A model generated the notes under the pieces. It searched no databases, was not told where the DNA came from, and saw only the letters and a program-made list of their open reading frames with translations. From contig CAWFPH010000003.1 of NCBI GenBank assembly GCA_963817615.1, forward strand, positions 1,550,001-1,614,000: a DNA stretch of 64,000 bases, read 5' to 3'. Position 1 is the stretch's first letter; the number at the start of each line of letters is the position of its first letter. Shown here in pieces: positions 19,556 through 28,617 of the stretch. Source of the stretch: FEN-1219 sp963817615. GTDB lineage: Bacteria > Pseudomonadota > Gammaproteobacteria > Steroidobacterales > Rariloculaceae. The translations under genes and the position numbers were made by a program.

Positions 19556-20689
19556 ATGCGCCGCAGCGAACAGCGAATCCTCACGACCCACGTCGGGAGC
19601 CTGATCAGGCCCGAGGTCATCCTCGACGACGACACCGCGGCGGCGCCCGAGGGCGAGGACGCGGCGCTCGCCCGCGAGGTCGACGACATCGTCCGCCGGC
19701 AGGTCGCCGCGGGCATCGACGTGGTGAACGACGGCGAGTTCGGCAAGACCGGCTGGTCGGCCTACATCCTGAGCCGCGTGACAGGCTTCGAGGTCCGGGA
19801 ACGCCAGCTGCAGCCCCTCTACTGGCTCGGCCGCGATCGCGAACGATTCCGCGAATTCTTCGCGGAGCTGATGCCGCAGGCCATCGACGGCGCGCCGGCC
19901 GAAGTCTGCGTGGCGCCCATCCGCTACCGCGATCGCGCACCGATCGAGCGCGACATCGCAAACCTCAAGCACGCCGCAGCCGCCGCCGCGCCGGCGGAGG
20001 TGTTCATGACGGCGGTAGCGCCCGCCAGCGCCGCTTACAACGGCGTGAACGAGCACTATCCGTGCGACCGCGACTACGTGTTCGCCTGGGCGGACGCTCT
20101 GCGCGAGGAATACCGCGCGATACACGATGCCGGATTCCTGTTGCAGGTCGACGATGCGCTGCTCGCGAACATGTACGACACGCTCGTGCAGCAGGGTCCG
20201 CGGCGCTACCGCGAGTGGGCCGACCTGCGCGTCGACGCGCTGAACTACGCACTCGAGGGCATTGCGCCGGAGCGCGTGCGCTACCACGTCTGCTTCGGCA
20301 GCTGGCACGTGCCGCACGTGTCCGACGCGCCGCTCGAGGCGATCGTCGAGGTCATGCTGCGGGTGAACGCGCAGGCCTACTCGATCGAGGCCGCCAACCC
20401 TCGCCATGAGCACGAGTGGCGCGTCTGGCGCAACGTGAAGCTGCCGCCCGGTAAGGTGCTGTTGCCGGGCGTGGTCACGCACCACACCACGACGGTCGAG
20501 CACCCGCGGCTCGTGGCCGACCGGATCGTGCGTTTTGCCGAGCTCGTCGGCCGCGAGAACGTGATCGCGAGCACCGACTGCGGCTTCGCACAGTCGCAGC
20601 GGACGCAGCGCGTGCATCCTTCCGTAATGTGGGCGAAGCTCGAGGCGCTGGTGGAAGGCGCTCGCATCGCGAGCGCGGAGCTGTATTAG
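19556..20689 (+). CDS. MetE C-terminal-type cobalamin-independent methyltransferase
   Basis: 377 residues, only the catalytic (C-terminal) half of classical MetE, as in archaeal and class II short forms. The zinc site is complete: HVCFGSWH (His-x-Cys), a glutamate in SIEAANPRHEHEW, and a cysteine in STDCGFAQS. It starts at an ATG with THVGSLIRP shortly after, a family hallmark. It may transfer a methyl to homocysteine or act on another thiol; without the N-terminal domain the methyl donor is uncertain. It converges with the XRE regulator, 8 bp apart. Confidence 0.85.
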   Translation: MRRSEQRILTTHVGSLIRPEVILDDDTAAAPEGEDAALAREVDDIVRRQVAAGIDVVNDGEFGKTGWSAYILSRVTGFEVRERQLQPLYWLGRDRERFREFFAELMPQAIDGAPAEVCVAPIRYRDRAPIERDIANLKHAAAAAAPAEVFMTAVAPASAAYNGVNEHYPCDRDYVFAWADALREEYRAIHDAGFLLQVDDALLANMYDTLVQQGPRRYREWADLRVDALNYALEGIAPERVRYHVCFGSWHVPHVSDAPLEAIVEVMLRVNAQAYSIEAANPRHEHEWRVWRNVKLPPGKVLLPGVVTHHTTTVEHPRLVADRIVRFAELVGRENVIASTDCGFAQSQRTQRVHPSVMWAKLEALVEGARIASAELY

Positions 20690-20697
20690 CGGTCTGA

Positions 20698-21558
20698 TCA
20701 GTTCGCGGCGAGCGCGGTCGCGCGGCCAGCGCCGTTCGCCACGAGCAAATCGTCGCGAATCGCCGCGACCTTCGCGGCGCTCGAGTCGTCGTACGGCACG
20801 AAGATCACCAGCCGCAGCATCGGGCTGCCCTCCGGCACGTACGAGGAATGTTCCATCATCACGCCGCCGAGCGCCGGATGGTAGGCGACGGCCTCGGACC
20901 GCCCGCTCACCTCACCGCTGTTCCATAGCCGACGAAAGATCGAGCAGCGCGCAGACAGGTCGTCGATCAGCTCCTCGAACGCGGTGTCGCCGGGCGCCTG
21001 ACTGTAGTCCACCCGGAACTTCGAGAGCACGCGTCGGGCCATCACTTCGTACGCTGCAGGGTCGTTTTGGTAGGCGTCGTCGTCGACCAGCAGGATCTTC
21101 AGCAGGTTGCGCTGCTCGGCGGGCAATTCGCCGTAATCGCGAAAGACCTTGGCCGCGAGCGGGTTCCAGGCGATCACGTCCCAGCGAGCGGTCATCACGA
21201 GCGCGGGCACGGCAAGCGCATCGATCATGCGCCGCAGCGTGGGGCTCACTTCGGCACGGCTCGGGATCGGCGGTGCGGGCCGGTGCTGCACGAGCGCGAA
21301 GAGGTACTCCCGCTCATCGGTCGACATCCGCAAAGTGGTGCAAATTCGCTCGAGCACGTCGGCCGAGACCTGGATGTCGCGGCCCTGCTCGAGCCATGTG
21401 TACCAGGTCACGCTGACGCCCGCGAGCGCGGCCACGTCCTCGCGGCGCAAGCCCGGTGTACGGCGGCGATTGGTATCCGGCAATCCGACCTGTGCGGGCG
21501 TCAATCGCGCGCGGCACCCCTTGAGAAACCCAATCAGCTGACGCCGTTGGAGGTTCAT
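20698..21558 (-). CDS. XRE-type regulator with MmyB-like ligand-binding domain
   Basis: 286 residues. The N-terminal helix-turn-helix (RREDVAALAGVSVTWYTWLE) is followed by the PAS-like MmyB domain (IAWNPLAAKVFRDYGELPAEQRNLL and HPALGGVMMEHSSY), a set widespread in actinobacteria and proteobacteria. The ATG at 21558 has AAGGGGAG upstream. It is transcribed away from the TonB-dependent receptor across a 679-bp gap and may control it. MmyB domains have been seen to bind fatty-acid-like ligands; that is family knowledge and not shown here. Confidence 0.85.
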   Translation of the reverse strand: MNLQRRQLIGFLKGCRARLTPAQVGLPDTNRRRTPGLRREDVAALAGVSVTWYTWLEQGRDIQVSADVLERICTTLRMSTDEREYLFALVQHRPAPPIPSRAEVSPTLRRMIDALAVPALVMTARWDVIAWNPLAAKVFRDYGELPAEQRNLLKILLVDDDAYQNDPAAYEVMARRVLSKFRVDYSQAPGDTAFEELIDDLSARCSIFRRLWNSGEVSGRSEAVAYHPALGGVMMEHSSYVPEGSPMLRLVIFVPYDDSSAAKVAAIRDDLLVANGAGRATALAAN

Positions 21559-22237
21559 TGCTGAGCTGCTCCCCTTCTCATTCGACCCACCCGTACCGCT
21601 GCGGCCCCCGTCGAAACGGCCAGCAAATGGAGCGAGCTTTTGGCCCAAGTCTAGACCGAACACGCGGCGATAAGAATTGCTGGGCGGTTCGGCTGCAGGC
21701 ATTGTGCGGCGCGGGATTCGATCGGGCCCGTTCGCACGGGCGCGAAATCGCGTGGCTTGTGCGAGCGCGCCGCGTTCGGCCTGTCGGGCAATTACCACAA
21801 CCGCGACCGCCTAACGCTCCGTTCGGTACGCATACGGATGGGCGCGCAATGCCGCCGGGCGCGGCACGCTGCGAAGCGGAATCGCTCCGTAGAGCGGCCC
21901 TCGAGCCTCGATCGGCGGCCGCCAATGCTCCGGAGCCCTGGCGCGATGCTCGTCGCCTATGTTCTTAACTTTATTCAGATACTTAAGTCGTGTATCTAAG
22001 GCGAATTGGAAGCAGAGCCGCCGTCATGGTCGGGCCCTTCGGGCGCGCAGCCACAGCACTGGCTTGGCTCGAAACCCATTGATAATATGTCATCCATTCG
22101 TTAGCGTGCCGAACTGCTTACGTCCGAGAGCGGTGCAAGAATCCAACATGCTCGGCGTGATCCCGGAATCTCGGTTACGGATCGACCTGCCCGGCGCTCC
22201 GCATGAAGTCGAGTGCGCCCGCAGTACCTGGAGACCC
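21559..22237. other. Long intergenic region between XRE regulator and TonB receptor
   Basis: 679 bp with no convincing gene; open frames inside it are short, lack ribosome-binding sites and have poor composition. The part from 21958 to 22000 is strikingly AT-rich for this genome. A GATAAT at 22081 is a possible -10 for the receptor gene. A regulatory RNA or long leader cannot be excluded by eye. Confidence 0.6.
21977..21997. promoter_or_regulatory. Inverted repeat in AT-rich patch upstream of TonB receptor
   Basis: AGATAC-N9-GTATCT forms an imperfectly centred inverted repeat containing the CTTAAG palindrome. A second pair, CTTAA (21964-21968) and TTAAG (21983-21987), overlaps it. This is a candidate operator for the divergent XRE regulator. 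Confidence 0.4.
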
Positions 22238-24571
22238 ATGATGATTCACAGTCCATTCGAGTCCCGCACTCTGCGCGCAGCGATTTCGCTGCTCCTCATC
22301 GGCTTGCCGACGGTCGTCCCCGCGCAGCAGGCGCTCGAGGAGATCGTCGTGACGGCCCGGATGCGGAGCGAGGACTACGCCAAGGCGCCCGCGGCGATCA
22401 AGCCGTTCACGGCCGCGGAGATCGACGCGGCCGGCATCGCGCGCGTGCACGACTTCGTCGAGCTCACACCGAACATGACCGTGGTGCAGACACAGAACCC
22501 CGGCAACACGTTCATCACGATTCGCGGCATCTCGCAGGCGCGCAACAGCGACATGCCGGTCGCGGTCGTCGTCGACGGCGTGCTCGAGACGAATCCGGCC
22601 CAATTCAACCAGGAGCTCGTCGATATCCAGCAGATCGAGGTCCTGAAGGGCCCGCAAGGAGCGCTCTACGGGCGCAACGCGATCGGCGGCGCGATCAACA
22701 TCGTAACCAAGCCGGCAACCGACGAGTTCGACGCGCGGCTGCGCGTGGGCTACGACTCGGGCCCGGGCTACCTTGCGCAAGGTACGATCGGCGGCCCGAT
22801 CAACGACAAGTGGAAATATCGCGCGGCCCTGTCGTACAGCGACACGGACGGCTATCTGGACAACACGTTCCTCGACAAGAAGGCCGATCCGTACAAGGAC
22901 GTGTCCGGCCGGCTGCGCTTCACGTGGGAGCCGAGCGACAAGGTCACGGGCGACTTCCGGTACTCCGCGTCCCACATCGACACGACGGCTCTTTACTTCG
23001 TGATCAACCGCGACTACGGACTGCCGCCGTCGGCGATCGGAGGCATCCATATCAACGGTGTGCCGGACGATCCGAACGACACGAGCGTGCCGATTCGCGT
23101 GAACAACCCCGGCGAAGGCATCAAGAACGCGGACGAGGTGTCGATGAAGTTCGACATCAAGGGCGATCGCGGCACGTTCACGTCGATCACGTCCTACGAC
23201 GCGCTCGATGAAATCCTGACCGGCGACGCGTTCGACTTCCGGCCGATCGGCCAGTCGTTCAACGAGTTGATCCTCGGGCCGTTCATTATCAACCCGATCG
23301 AGGCGCAGTTCCCGGGGACCTTCACGCCGGATCAGCTGCGCGCCAACAACAGCGACTGGAACCAGAGCCAATACCTCAACGTGCGCACGACGAGCCAGGA
23401 GTTCCGCTACTCTTCCGACGCCGGCGACAAGCTCCAGTGGATCGCGGGCACCTACCTGCTCCACACCGACCGCTACATCAGCACGGGCAACATGATCGAC
23501 ACGGGCGACGGCGTGAACCGTGTCTACCGGGAGCCGCGGACCACCACGGGCTTTCCGGCCGACTTCTCGATCCCGAACCCGCAGTGGACGTTCCTCGCGG
23601 ACTCGCAGAACAACTTCGCCTGGGCCTTGTTCGGCTCGCTGTCTTACACGTTCAGCGACAAATGGGACGCGACCTTCTCGGCGCGCTATGACGAGGACAC
23701 GCGCAAGCAGACCACGGAGACCCCGCCCGGCTTCATCCCATTCGCGCTCGCGAGTGACCTCGTGACGGGCGAGAAGCGCAAGAAGACCTGGGACGCGATG
23801 CAGCCGAAGGCGACCGTGCGCTGGCGCCCGAGCGACAACGTGACCCTATACGCCGACGCGAGCCGCGGCTTCCGAAGCGGCGGCTTCAACCAATCGGGCG
23901 TCGCACTGGCGGGCGTCGCCGGCGTGAAGAACACGTTCGATCAGCAGATCGCCGACACCTACGAGGTCGGCGTGAAGACGCAGCTCAATAATCACAGGCT
24001 CAGCCTGAACGCCGACGTGTTCACGACGGACCTCACCGGGGCGTACTACTTCATTTTCCTCGTCGACTCGAGCACGCAGAATTTGGGCAGCATCGACAAG
24101 TCGACCTACAAGGGCATCGAGGTCGAGCTCAACGCGCTCTTGACCGACAATTGGAACCTCAATTTCGCGTACGCGACCACCGACAGCAAGATCACGGCAG
24201 ACGCCGAAGTCCCGAATATCGTCGGTCAGAAGATTCCGCTCGTGCCCGAGTACACGATCAACCTTGGCACCACCTGGTCGAAGCCGATGAAGAACGACCT
24301 CAAGTTCGTCGTCCGCGGCGACTGGAGGGAGGTCGGGAAGACCTACTGGGGACCGGGCGACGTCACGATCAGTCCGCTGCCGTGGAACCAGATTCCGCGC
24401 AACGCCTACGACGTGCTCGACGTGCGCGTCGGCGTCCAGGGCAAGGATTGGGACGTGGCGCTCTGGTCGAAGAACGCCCTCGACGAGAAGTACAACGACG
24501 AATTCTCGTTCCCGTTCGTCTGGAAGGCCGAGCCGATGCGCTGGGGCATCCAGTACACGAAGGACTTCTGA
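22238..24571 (+). CDS. TonB-dependent outer-membrane receptor
   Basis: 777 residues from the ATG at 22238, with GGAGA 3 nt upstream; the next codon is also ATG and is an alternative start. The signal peptide ends near VPAQQ and the TonB box is EEIVVTAR. The plug domain has ITIRGIS, VLKGPQGALYGRNAIGGAIN and IVTKP. A 22-strand-type barrel follows, with YADASRGFRSGGFN and a C-terminal IQYTKDF. It resembles the FecA-like/sterol-type receptors common in Steroidobacter- and Sphingomonas-like bacteria. It would import a large or scarce nutrient. Two exported NTF2-like genes follow it. Confidence 0.94.
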   Translation: MMIHSPFESRTLRAAISLLLIGLPTVVPAQQALEEIVVTARMRSEDYAKAPAAIKPFTAAEIDAAGIARVHDFVELTPNMTVVQTQNPGNTFITIRGISQARNSDMPVAVVVDGVLETNPAQFNQELVDIQQIEVLKGPQGALYGRNAIGGAINIVTKPATDEFDARLRVGYDSGPGYLAQGTIGGPINDKWKYRAALSYSDTDGYLDNTFLDKKADPYKDVSGRLRFTWEPSDKVTGDFRYSASHIDTTALYFVINRDYGLPPSAIGGIHINGVPDDPNDTSVPIRVNNPGEGIKNADEVSMKFDIKGDRGTFTSITSYDALDEILTGDAFDFRPIGQSFNELILGPFIINPIEAQFPGTFTPDQLRANNSDWNQSQYLNVRTTSQEFRYSSDAGDKLQWIAGTYLLHTDRYISTGNMIDTGDGVNRVYREPRTTTGFPADFSIPNPQWTFLADSQNNFAWALFGSLSYTFSDKWDATFSARYDEDTRKQTTETPPGFIPFALASDLVTGEKRKKTWDAMQPKATVRWRPSDNVTLYADASRGFRSGGFNQSGVALAGVAGVKNTFDQQIADTYEVGVKTQLNNHRLSLNADVFTTDLTGAYYFIFLVDSSTQNLGSIDKSTYKGIEVELNALLTDNWNLNFAYATTDSKITADAEVPNIVGQKIPLVPEYTINLGTTWSKPMKNDLKFVVRGDWREVGKTYWGPGDVTISPLPWNQIPRNAYDVLDVRVGVQGKDWDVALWSKNALDEKYNDEFSFPFVWKAEPMRWGIQYTKDF

Positions 24572-24703
24572 TACCGCGAATCTCGAGCTGAGCCAGCGCG
24601 TGCCGTGCGGCGACCGGGCACCGCGTTCTGCGCGCGCCGACTACAGGCGGCTCGGCGAGATCCGGAAGGACCTCGAGCGCTCGACCCCCCGCGGAGGAGC
24701 ACG

Positions 24704-25159
24704 ATGACCGTTCGCATTCAATCGCGATTCGCTCGAGTTGCGGCCATCGCCGCCGCGTCCATCGCTGCGGGACCGAGCATGGCCGAGCCCCTCACGACGG
24801 GCGCGCTCACGGACTGGCTCGCGCGGTACGAGCATGCCTGGGAAGCGCGTAGCCCCGAGGCGGCCGCCGCGCTCTTCACCGAGCACGCGACCTATCGCGA
24901 GATGCCGTTCGACGCGCCGTTCACGGGACGGGACGCCATCCGCGACTATTGGCGCAGCGTCACGTCCGATCAGCGAGAGGTCGACTTCACCTCGGATGTG
25001 CTCTCGGTCTCGGGTAATGTCGGCGTCGCGCACTGGGCCGCAACCTTCACACAGCCCTCGACAGGCAAGCGCGTCGCACTCGACGGCATCTTCGTGCTCG
25101 CGTTCGCTGCGGATGGCCGGTGCGAATCGCTGCGCGAGTGGTGGCACTCGAAGGAGTAG
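24704..25159 (+). CDS. Exported NTF2/SnoaL-like protein
   Basis: 151 residues with a signal peptide ending near GPSMA. The SnoaL/NTF2-like fold is suggested by WLARYEHAWEARSPEAAAAL, then FTEHATYREMPFDAPFTGRDAIRDYW, and a C-terminal FVLAFAADGRCESLREWW. Such domains act as small-molecule isomerases, hydrolases or binding proteins. A GGAGGAG ribosome-binding site precedes the ATG. It lies 132 bp after the TonB receptor and may be co-transcribed. The substrate is unknown. Confidence 0.8.
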   Translation: MTVRIQSRFARVAAIAAASIAAGPSMAEPLTTGALTDWLARYEHAWEARSPEAAAALFTEHATYREMPFDAPFTGRDAIRDYWRSVTSDQREVDFTSDVLSVSGNVGVAHWAATFTQPSTGKRVALDGIFVLAFAADGRCESLREWWHSKE

Positions 25160-25353
25160 CGTGATGGCGGTGCTCGTCCGACCGCTCCATCGCGCGGGTG
25201 AATTCGACGATCTAGGCGGTCGGCGCGAATTGCGGGGCACCACGGTCAACGAGCACGGGGCTCGACCGCGCCCCGACGGGCCGCCGAGCGCATGGCGCAG
25301 GCGCAGGCCGCACTGCTAGACTGCCGTATCGGGTCTACGCACGACGCCAGCCG

Positions 25354-26103
25354 ATGCAGCACCGCACAGCGTCCTTTCCGCTTCTCGCCGCCGCGGCCGC
25401 ATGCGCGGCCTGCTCGGGGCCGAAGCCGCCGCCCCCGCCGCCAAGCCTGTCCGCCGACATCGCGGCGCTCGAGCAAGAGGTGGCGGGCGCGAAGGCGAAG
25501 CTCGCACGGCTCAAGGACTTCGACGACCTCGAGAACCTCGCCGCCATCTACGGCTACTACGTCGACAAGTCCCGTCACGACGACGTCGCGGATCTATTCG
25601 CGAAGGACGGCAACCTCGAGATCTACGGCCGCGGCGTATTCCTCGGTCAGGATCGCGTGCGCGAGTACCAGCACAACTTCACGCCCGGCAGCATCGGTCC
25701 TCGCGAAGGGTCGCTGTTCAATCACATGCATCTGCAGCCGGTCATCCATGTCGCGCCCGACGGCGAGACGGCGACCGTGCGCTCGCGCGCGCTGATCATG
25801 TTCGGCATCCTGAACACGAACGCGCAATGGGGCGACGCGATTTACGAGAACCAGTTCGTCAAGCAAGACGGCGTCTGGAAAATCGAGTACCTGCATCCCT
25901 ATCAGACGTTCTACACGAACTACGAGGACGGCTGGGCCAAGAAGTCGTCTGCGCTGTTCGGCGAGTACCCCCGGTTGCCGCCCGACCGGCATCAGACCGT
26001 GAAGTACGAGGTCTATCCCGGCGCGTTCGTGCCGCCATTCGACTATCCGAACCCCGTCTCGGGACGCAAGGATCATTACGCGGACCCGAGCCTGCGCGAA
26101 TAG
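25354..26103 (+). CDS. NTF2/SnoaL-like lipoprotein
   Basis: 249 residues. The N-terminus ends in a lipobox-like AAAACAACSG followed by a proline run, so it is probably a lipoprotein. A short coiled coil (LSADIAALEQEVAGAKAKLARL) precedes a SnoaL-type domain (LENLAAIYGYYVDKSRHDDV, LFAKDGNLEIYGRGVFLG, NQFVKQDGVWKIEYLHPYQTFY). This coiled-coil plus SnoaL architecture is seen near PQQ and TonB genes in related bacteria. Function unknown. It converges on the rhomboid gene. Confidence 0.78.
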   Translation: MQHRTASFPLLAAAAACAACSGPKPPPPPPSLSADIAALEQEVAGAKAKLARLKDFDDLENLAAIYGYYVDKSRHDDVADLFAKDGNLEIYGRGVFLGQDRVREYQHNFTPGSIGPREGSLFNHMHLQPVIHVAPDGETATVRSRALIMFGILNTNAQWGDAIYENQFVKQDGVWKIEYLHPYQTFYTNYEDGWAKKSSALFGEYPRLPPDRHQTVKYEVYPGAFVPPFDYPNPVSGRKDHYADPSLRE

Positions 26104-26133
26104 CGGCCTCCGGCCACCGCCTCGGCCGCGCGC

Positions 26134-26769
26134 TCAGCACGACCGATAGGCGGTGCGCGGCCCCGACAGCTTGAGCGCCGCGTACGCGCCGACCATCCCG
26201 CCCAAATGCGCGAAGTGCGCGATGCCTTGCGACGTGCCGAACACGCCGCTCGCGAGCTCGATGCCCGCATAGACGACCACGAACACGCGTGCGGGCATCG
26301 GGATCGGCGGAAACAGCAGCATCACGATCCGCCGCGGGAAGAGCATGCCGAACGCGAGCAGCACGCCGAACACGCCGCCCGACGCGCCGATGGTGGGATA
26401 GACGTCGCCCGAGGAGCGCACGGCCATCGTGACCACGAGCAGCTGCACGAGCGCCGACGACAACACGGCCGCCGCGTAGACCGCGAAATAACGCACGCTC
26501 CCGAGCAGCCGCTCGACGTCGCGGCCGAACATCCACAGCGCGAACATGTTCAGCGCGATGTGTGCGACGCCGCCGTGCAGGAACGCCGAAGTCGCGAGCT
26601 GCCAAAAGTGGAAGCCCGCCGTGAGCGACGTGCCGTCGACCGGATAGCGCCCGAGCGGCCACAGCGCGAACGTCGCGACCAGCCAGTCGCCGAGCACGTA
26701 CTGCAAGGCGAACACGGCCGCGTTGCTTGCAATCAGAATTCGAGTGACGGGTCCCATGGTCCTGCTCAT
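26134..26769 (-). CDS. Rhomboid-family intramembrane serine protease
   Basis: 211 residues with six hydrophobic segments. The catalytic serine is in GASGGVFG (helix 4) and the catalytic histidine in AHFAHLGGMVGA (helix 6). HGGVAHIALNMFALWMFG is the conserved HxxxxHxxxN loop-helix region. It cleaves substrates inside the membrane. The ATG at 26769 is preferred over a TTG two codons upstream. It stands alone between two convergent or divergent neighbours. Confidence 0.93.
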   Translation of the reverse strand: MSRTMGPVTRILIASNAAVFALQYVLGDWLVATFALWPLGRYPVDGTSLTAGFHFWQLATSAFLHGGVAHIALNMFALWMFGRDVERLLGSVRYFAVYAAAVLSSALVQLLVVTMAVRSSGDVYPTIGASGGVFGVLLAFGMLFPRRIVMLLFPPIPMPARVFVVVYAGIELASGVFGTSQGIAHFAHLGGMVGAYAALKLSGPRTAYRSC

Positions 26770-26970
26770 CGGCAATGGTACCCGGTGGCGCCGGGACTGC
26801 TCGCGCGGCTGCAGGTCGGCGATGAAAGATGGCGTCGACGCCGTCGGGCTCCCCCCCTGAAGGGGGCAGCGGACACGCTGCCACTGCCACCACCCGACCC
26901 GCGACAGCCCGCCGCCCGCTGACGTATATTAATGAGCTCGTCGGAGCGCAGATTTCGCTAGGAGAAGCAC

Positions 26971-27843
26971 ATGCCTCTGGTCAACCTCAAACCGGTATTG
27001 CGCGAAGCGAAGGCAAAGGGCTATGCCGTGGCCGCGTTCAACCCCGTCGACTATGCCTCGATGAAAGCGATGGTCGCAGCCGCCGAGGAGCTGAACGCCC
27101 CGGTCATCATTCAAACGTCTGCGAAAACCATCAAGTACTACGGCCACGCGGCGCTCGCGGGTTGGATGAAGGAGCTTGCGGGCAGCTCGCCCGTGCCCGT
27201 GGTGCTGCACCTCGACCACGGCAAGGATCTCGACATGATCAAGAAGTGCGTCGAGATGGGCTGGACGTCGGTCATGATCGACTGGTCCGACAAGCCGTTC
27301 GACACGAACCTCGAGGCGTCGCGCAAGGTCGTCGCATTGGCGACTGCCGCGAACATCGGCGTCGAGGCGGAGATCGGCGAGATCCACGGCGTCGAGGACG
27401 ACATGGTCGTCGAGTCCGTCCACTACACGGATCCGAGCGAGGCCGAGAAGTTCTGCCGCGAGCTCGATCTCGCCGCGTTCGCGGCCGCGATCGGTACCTC
27501 CCACGGCTACTACAAGGGCGAGCCGAACGTGAAATTCGACCTGATCGCCGAGATCAACCGCCGCACAGATACGCCGATGGCGCTCCATGGCGGCACGGGT
27601 CTCTCCGACGAGGTCATCCAGAAGTGCATCCAGCTCGGCTGCGCGAAGATCAACATCTCCACGAACTTGAAGCACGTGTTCATCGACAGCTTCGTGGGCT
27701 ACCACGAGGCGAAGCCCAACGACTACGAGCCGCTGCGCGTGCTCGCGGCGCAGTTCGATGCGCTCAAGCAGCTGTTCAAGGAGAAGATCGCCCAGTTCGG
27801 CGGCGCAAACCGCGGTAAAGAGCTGCTGTCGAAGGTCGCCTGA
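26971..27843 (+). CDS. Class II (zinc) ketose-bisphosphate aldolase
   Basis: 290 residues of the FbaA/GatY/KbaY superfamily. Visible zinc and catalytic residues are D82 and H83 in VVLHLDHGKD, E134 region EAEIGEIHG, H178 in GTSHGYY and H206 in ALHGGTGLS. An AGGAGAAG site precedes the ATG, and a TATATT -10-like element lies at 26925. It heads an operon with two HAD phosphatases and DhaL/DhaK, so its likely role is condensing or splitting a phosphorylated ketose with dihydroxyacetone phosphate. The exact sugar cannot be told from sequence. Confidence 0.9.
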   Translation: MPLVNLKPVLREAKAKGYAVAAFNPVDYASMKAMVAAAEELNAPVIIQTSAKTIKYYGHAALAGWMKELAGSSPVPVVLHLDHGKDLDMIKKCVEMGWTSVMIDWSDKPFDTNLEASRKVVALATAANIGVEAEIGEIHGVEDDMVVESVHYTDPSEAEKFCRELDLAAFAAAIGTSHGYYKGEPNVKFDLIAEINRRTDTPMALHGGTGLSDEVIQKCIQLGCAKINISTNLKHVFIDSFVGYHEAKPNDYEPLRVLAAQFDALKQLFKEKIAQFGGANRGKELLSKVA

Positions 27844-27862
27844 GGCGCCGCACGCGAAACCG

Positions 27863-28580
27863 ATGAAGGCGCTGATCTTCGATTGCGACGGTGTGCTCGT
27901 CGACACCGAGCGCGACGGACATCGCGTCGCGTTCAACCGCGCGTTCGCCGCTGCCGGGGTACCCGTCGAGTGGAGCGTCGAGCTCTACGGCAAGCTGCTC
28001 AAGATCGCGGGCGGCAAAGAGCGCATGACGCATTACTTCGACGAGCGCGGCTGGCCGCCCGGCGCCGACCGCGGAAACGCTGATCCCGGAGCTGCACAAG
28101 CGCAAGACCGCCATCTTCACGGACTTGATCCGAACGGGCGCGCTACCGCTGCGCTCGGGGATAGCGCGCATCGTCGACGCGGCGCACGCGGCCGGCGTTC
28201 GGCTCGGCGTCTGCACCACGTCGGACCCGAAAGCGATCGACGGCGTGCTCGACCTGCTCGGCGAAGAACGCAAGCGCCGGTTCGAGATCGTGCTCGCCGG
28301 CGACGTGGTCGAGAAGAAGAAGCCGGCTCCGGAGATCTACAACCTCGCGAAGCAGCGGCTCGGGCTCGACGGCCGCGACTGCGTCGTGATCGAGGACAGC
28401 CGCAACGGCCTGCTCGCTTCGCTCGGCGCCGGCATGCCCACGCTGATCACGACGAGCGCCTACACGGTGCACGAGGATTTCACGGGCGCGGCCAAGGTCG
28501 TGTCCGAGCTCGGCGATCCGCCGCACGTACGGGTCACTCTCCCGGACTTGATGGCCATTGCGGACGCCCGCGCGGCCTGA
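27863..28580 (+). pseudogene. CbbY-type HAD phosphatase, interrupted by a frameshift
   Basis: The first part (ATG at 27863) reads MKALIFDCDGVLVDTERDGH and runs to GWPPGAD near 28069: motif I plus cap domain. The frame then becomes unrelated arginine-rich sequence. In the next frame (+1) the protein resumes at AETLIPELHKRKTAIFTDLI (28071 on) and continues with motif II (GVCTTSD), the lysine motif (EKKKPAPEIY) and motif III (VIEDSRNGLLAS), ending at 28580. A stop at 28026-28028 in the second frame limits the shift to about 28029-28073. No slippery run is visible, so this is either a true null allele or a one-base sequencing error. Intact, it would be a sugar-phosphate phosphatase. Confidence 0.85.
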
Positions 28581-28617
28581 GGCGGCCGCGGCGCAGCGAC
28601 CTCCAAGGAGAACGACG

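Noticed and set aside
21757..21999. Short ORFs in the long intergenic region before the TonB receptor
   Set aside because: No ribosome-binding sites, arginine/serine-rich composition, no hydrophobic or domain pattern.
26850..26868. CCCCC-CTGAA-GGGGG hairpin upstream of the aldolase
   Set aside because: It could be a terminator or chance in GC-rich DNA; no T tract and no gene clearly ends before it on the plus strand, so it is not listed as a feature.
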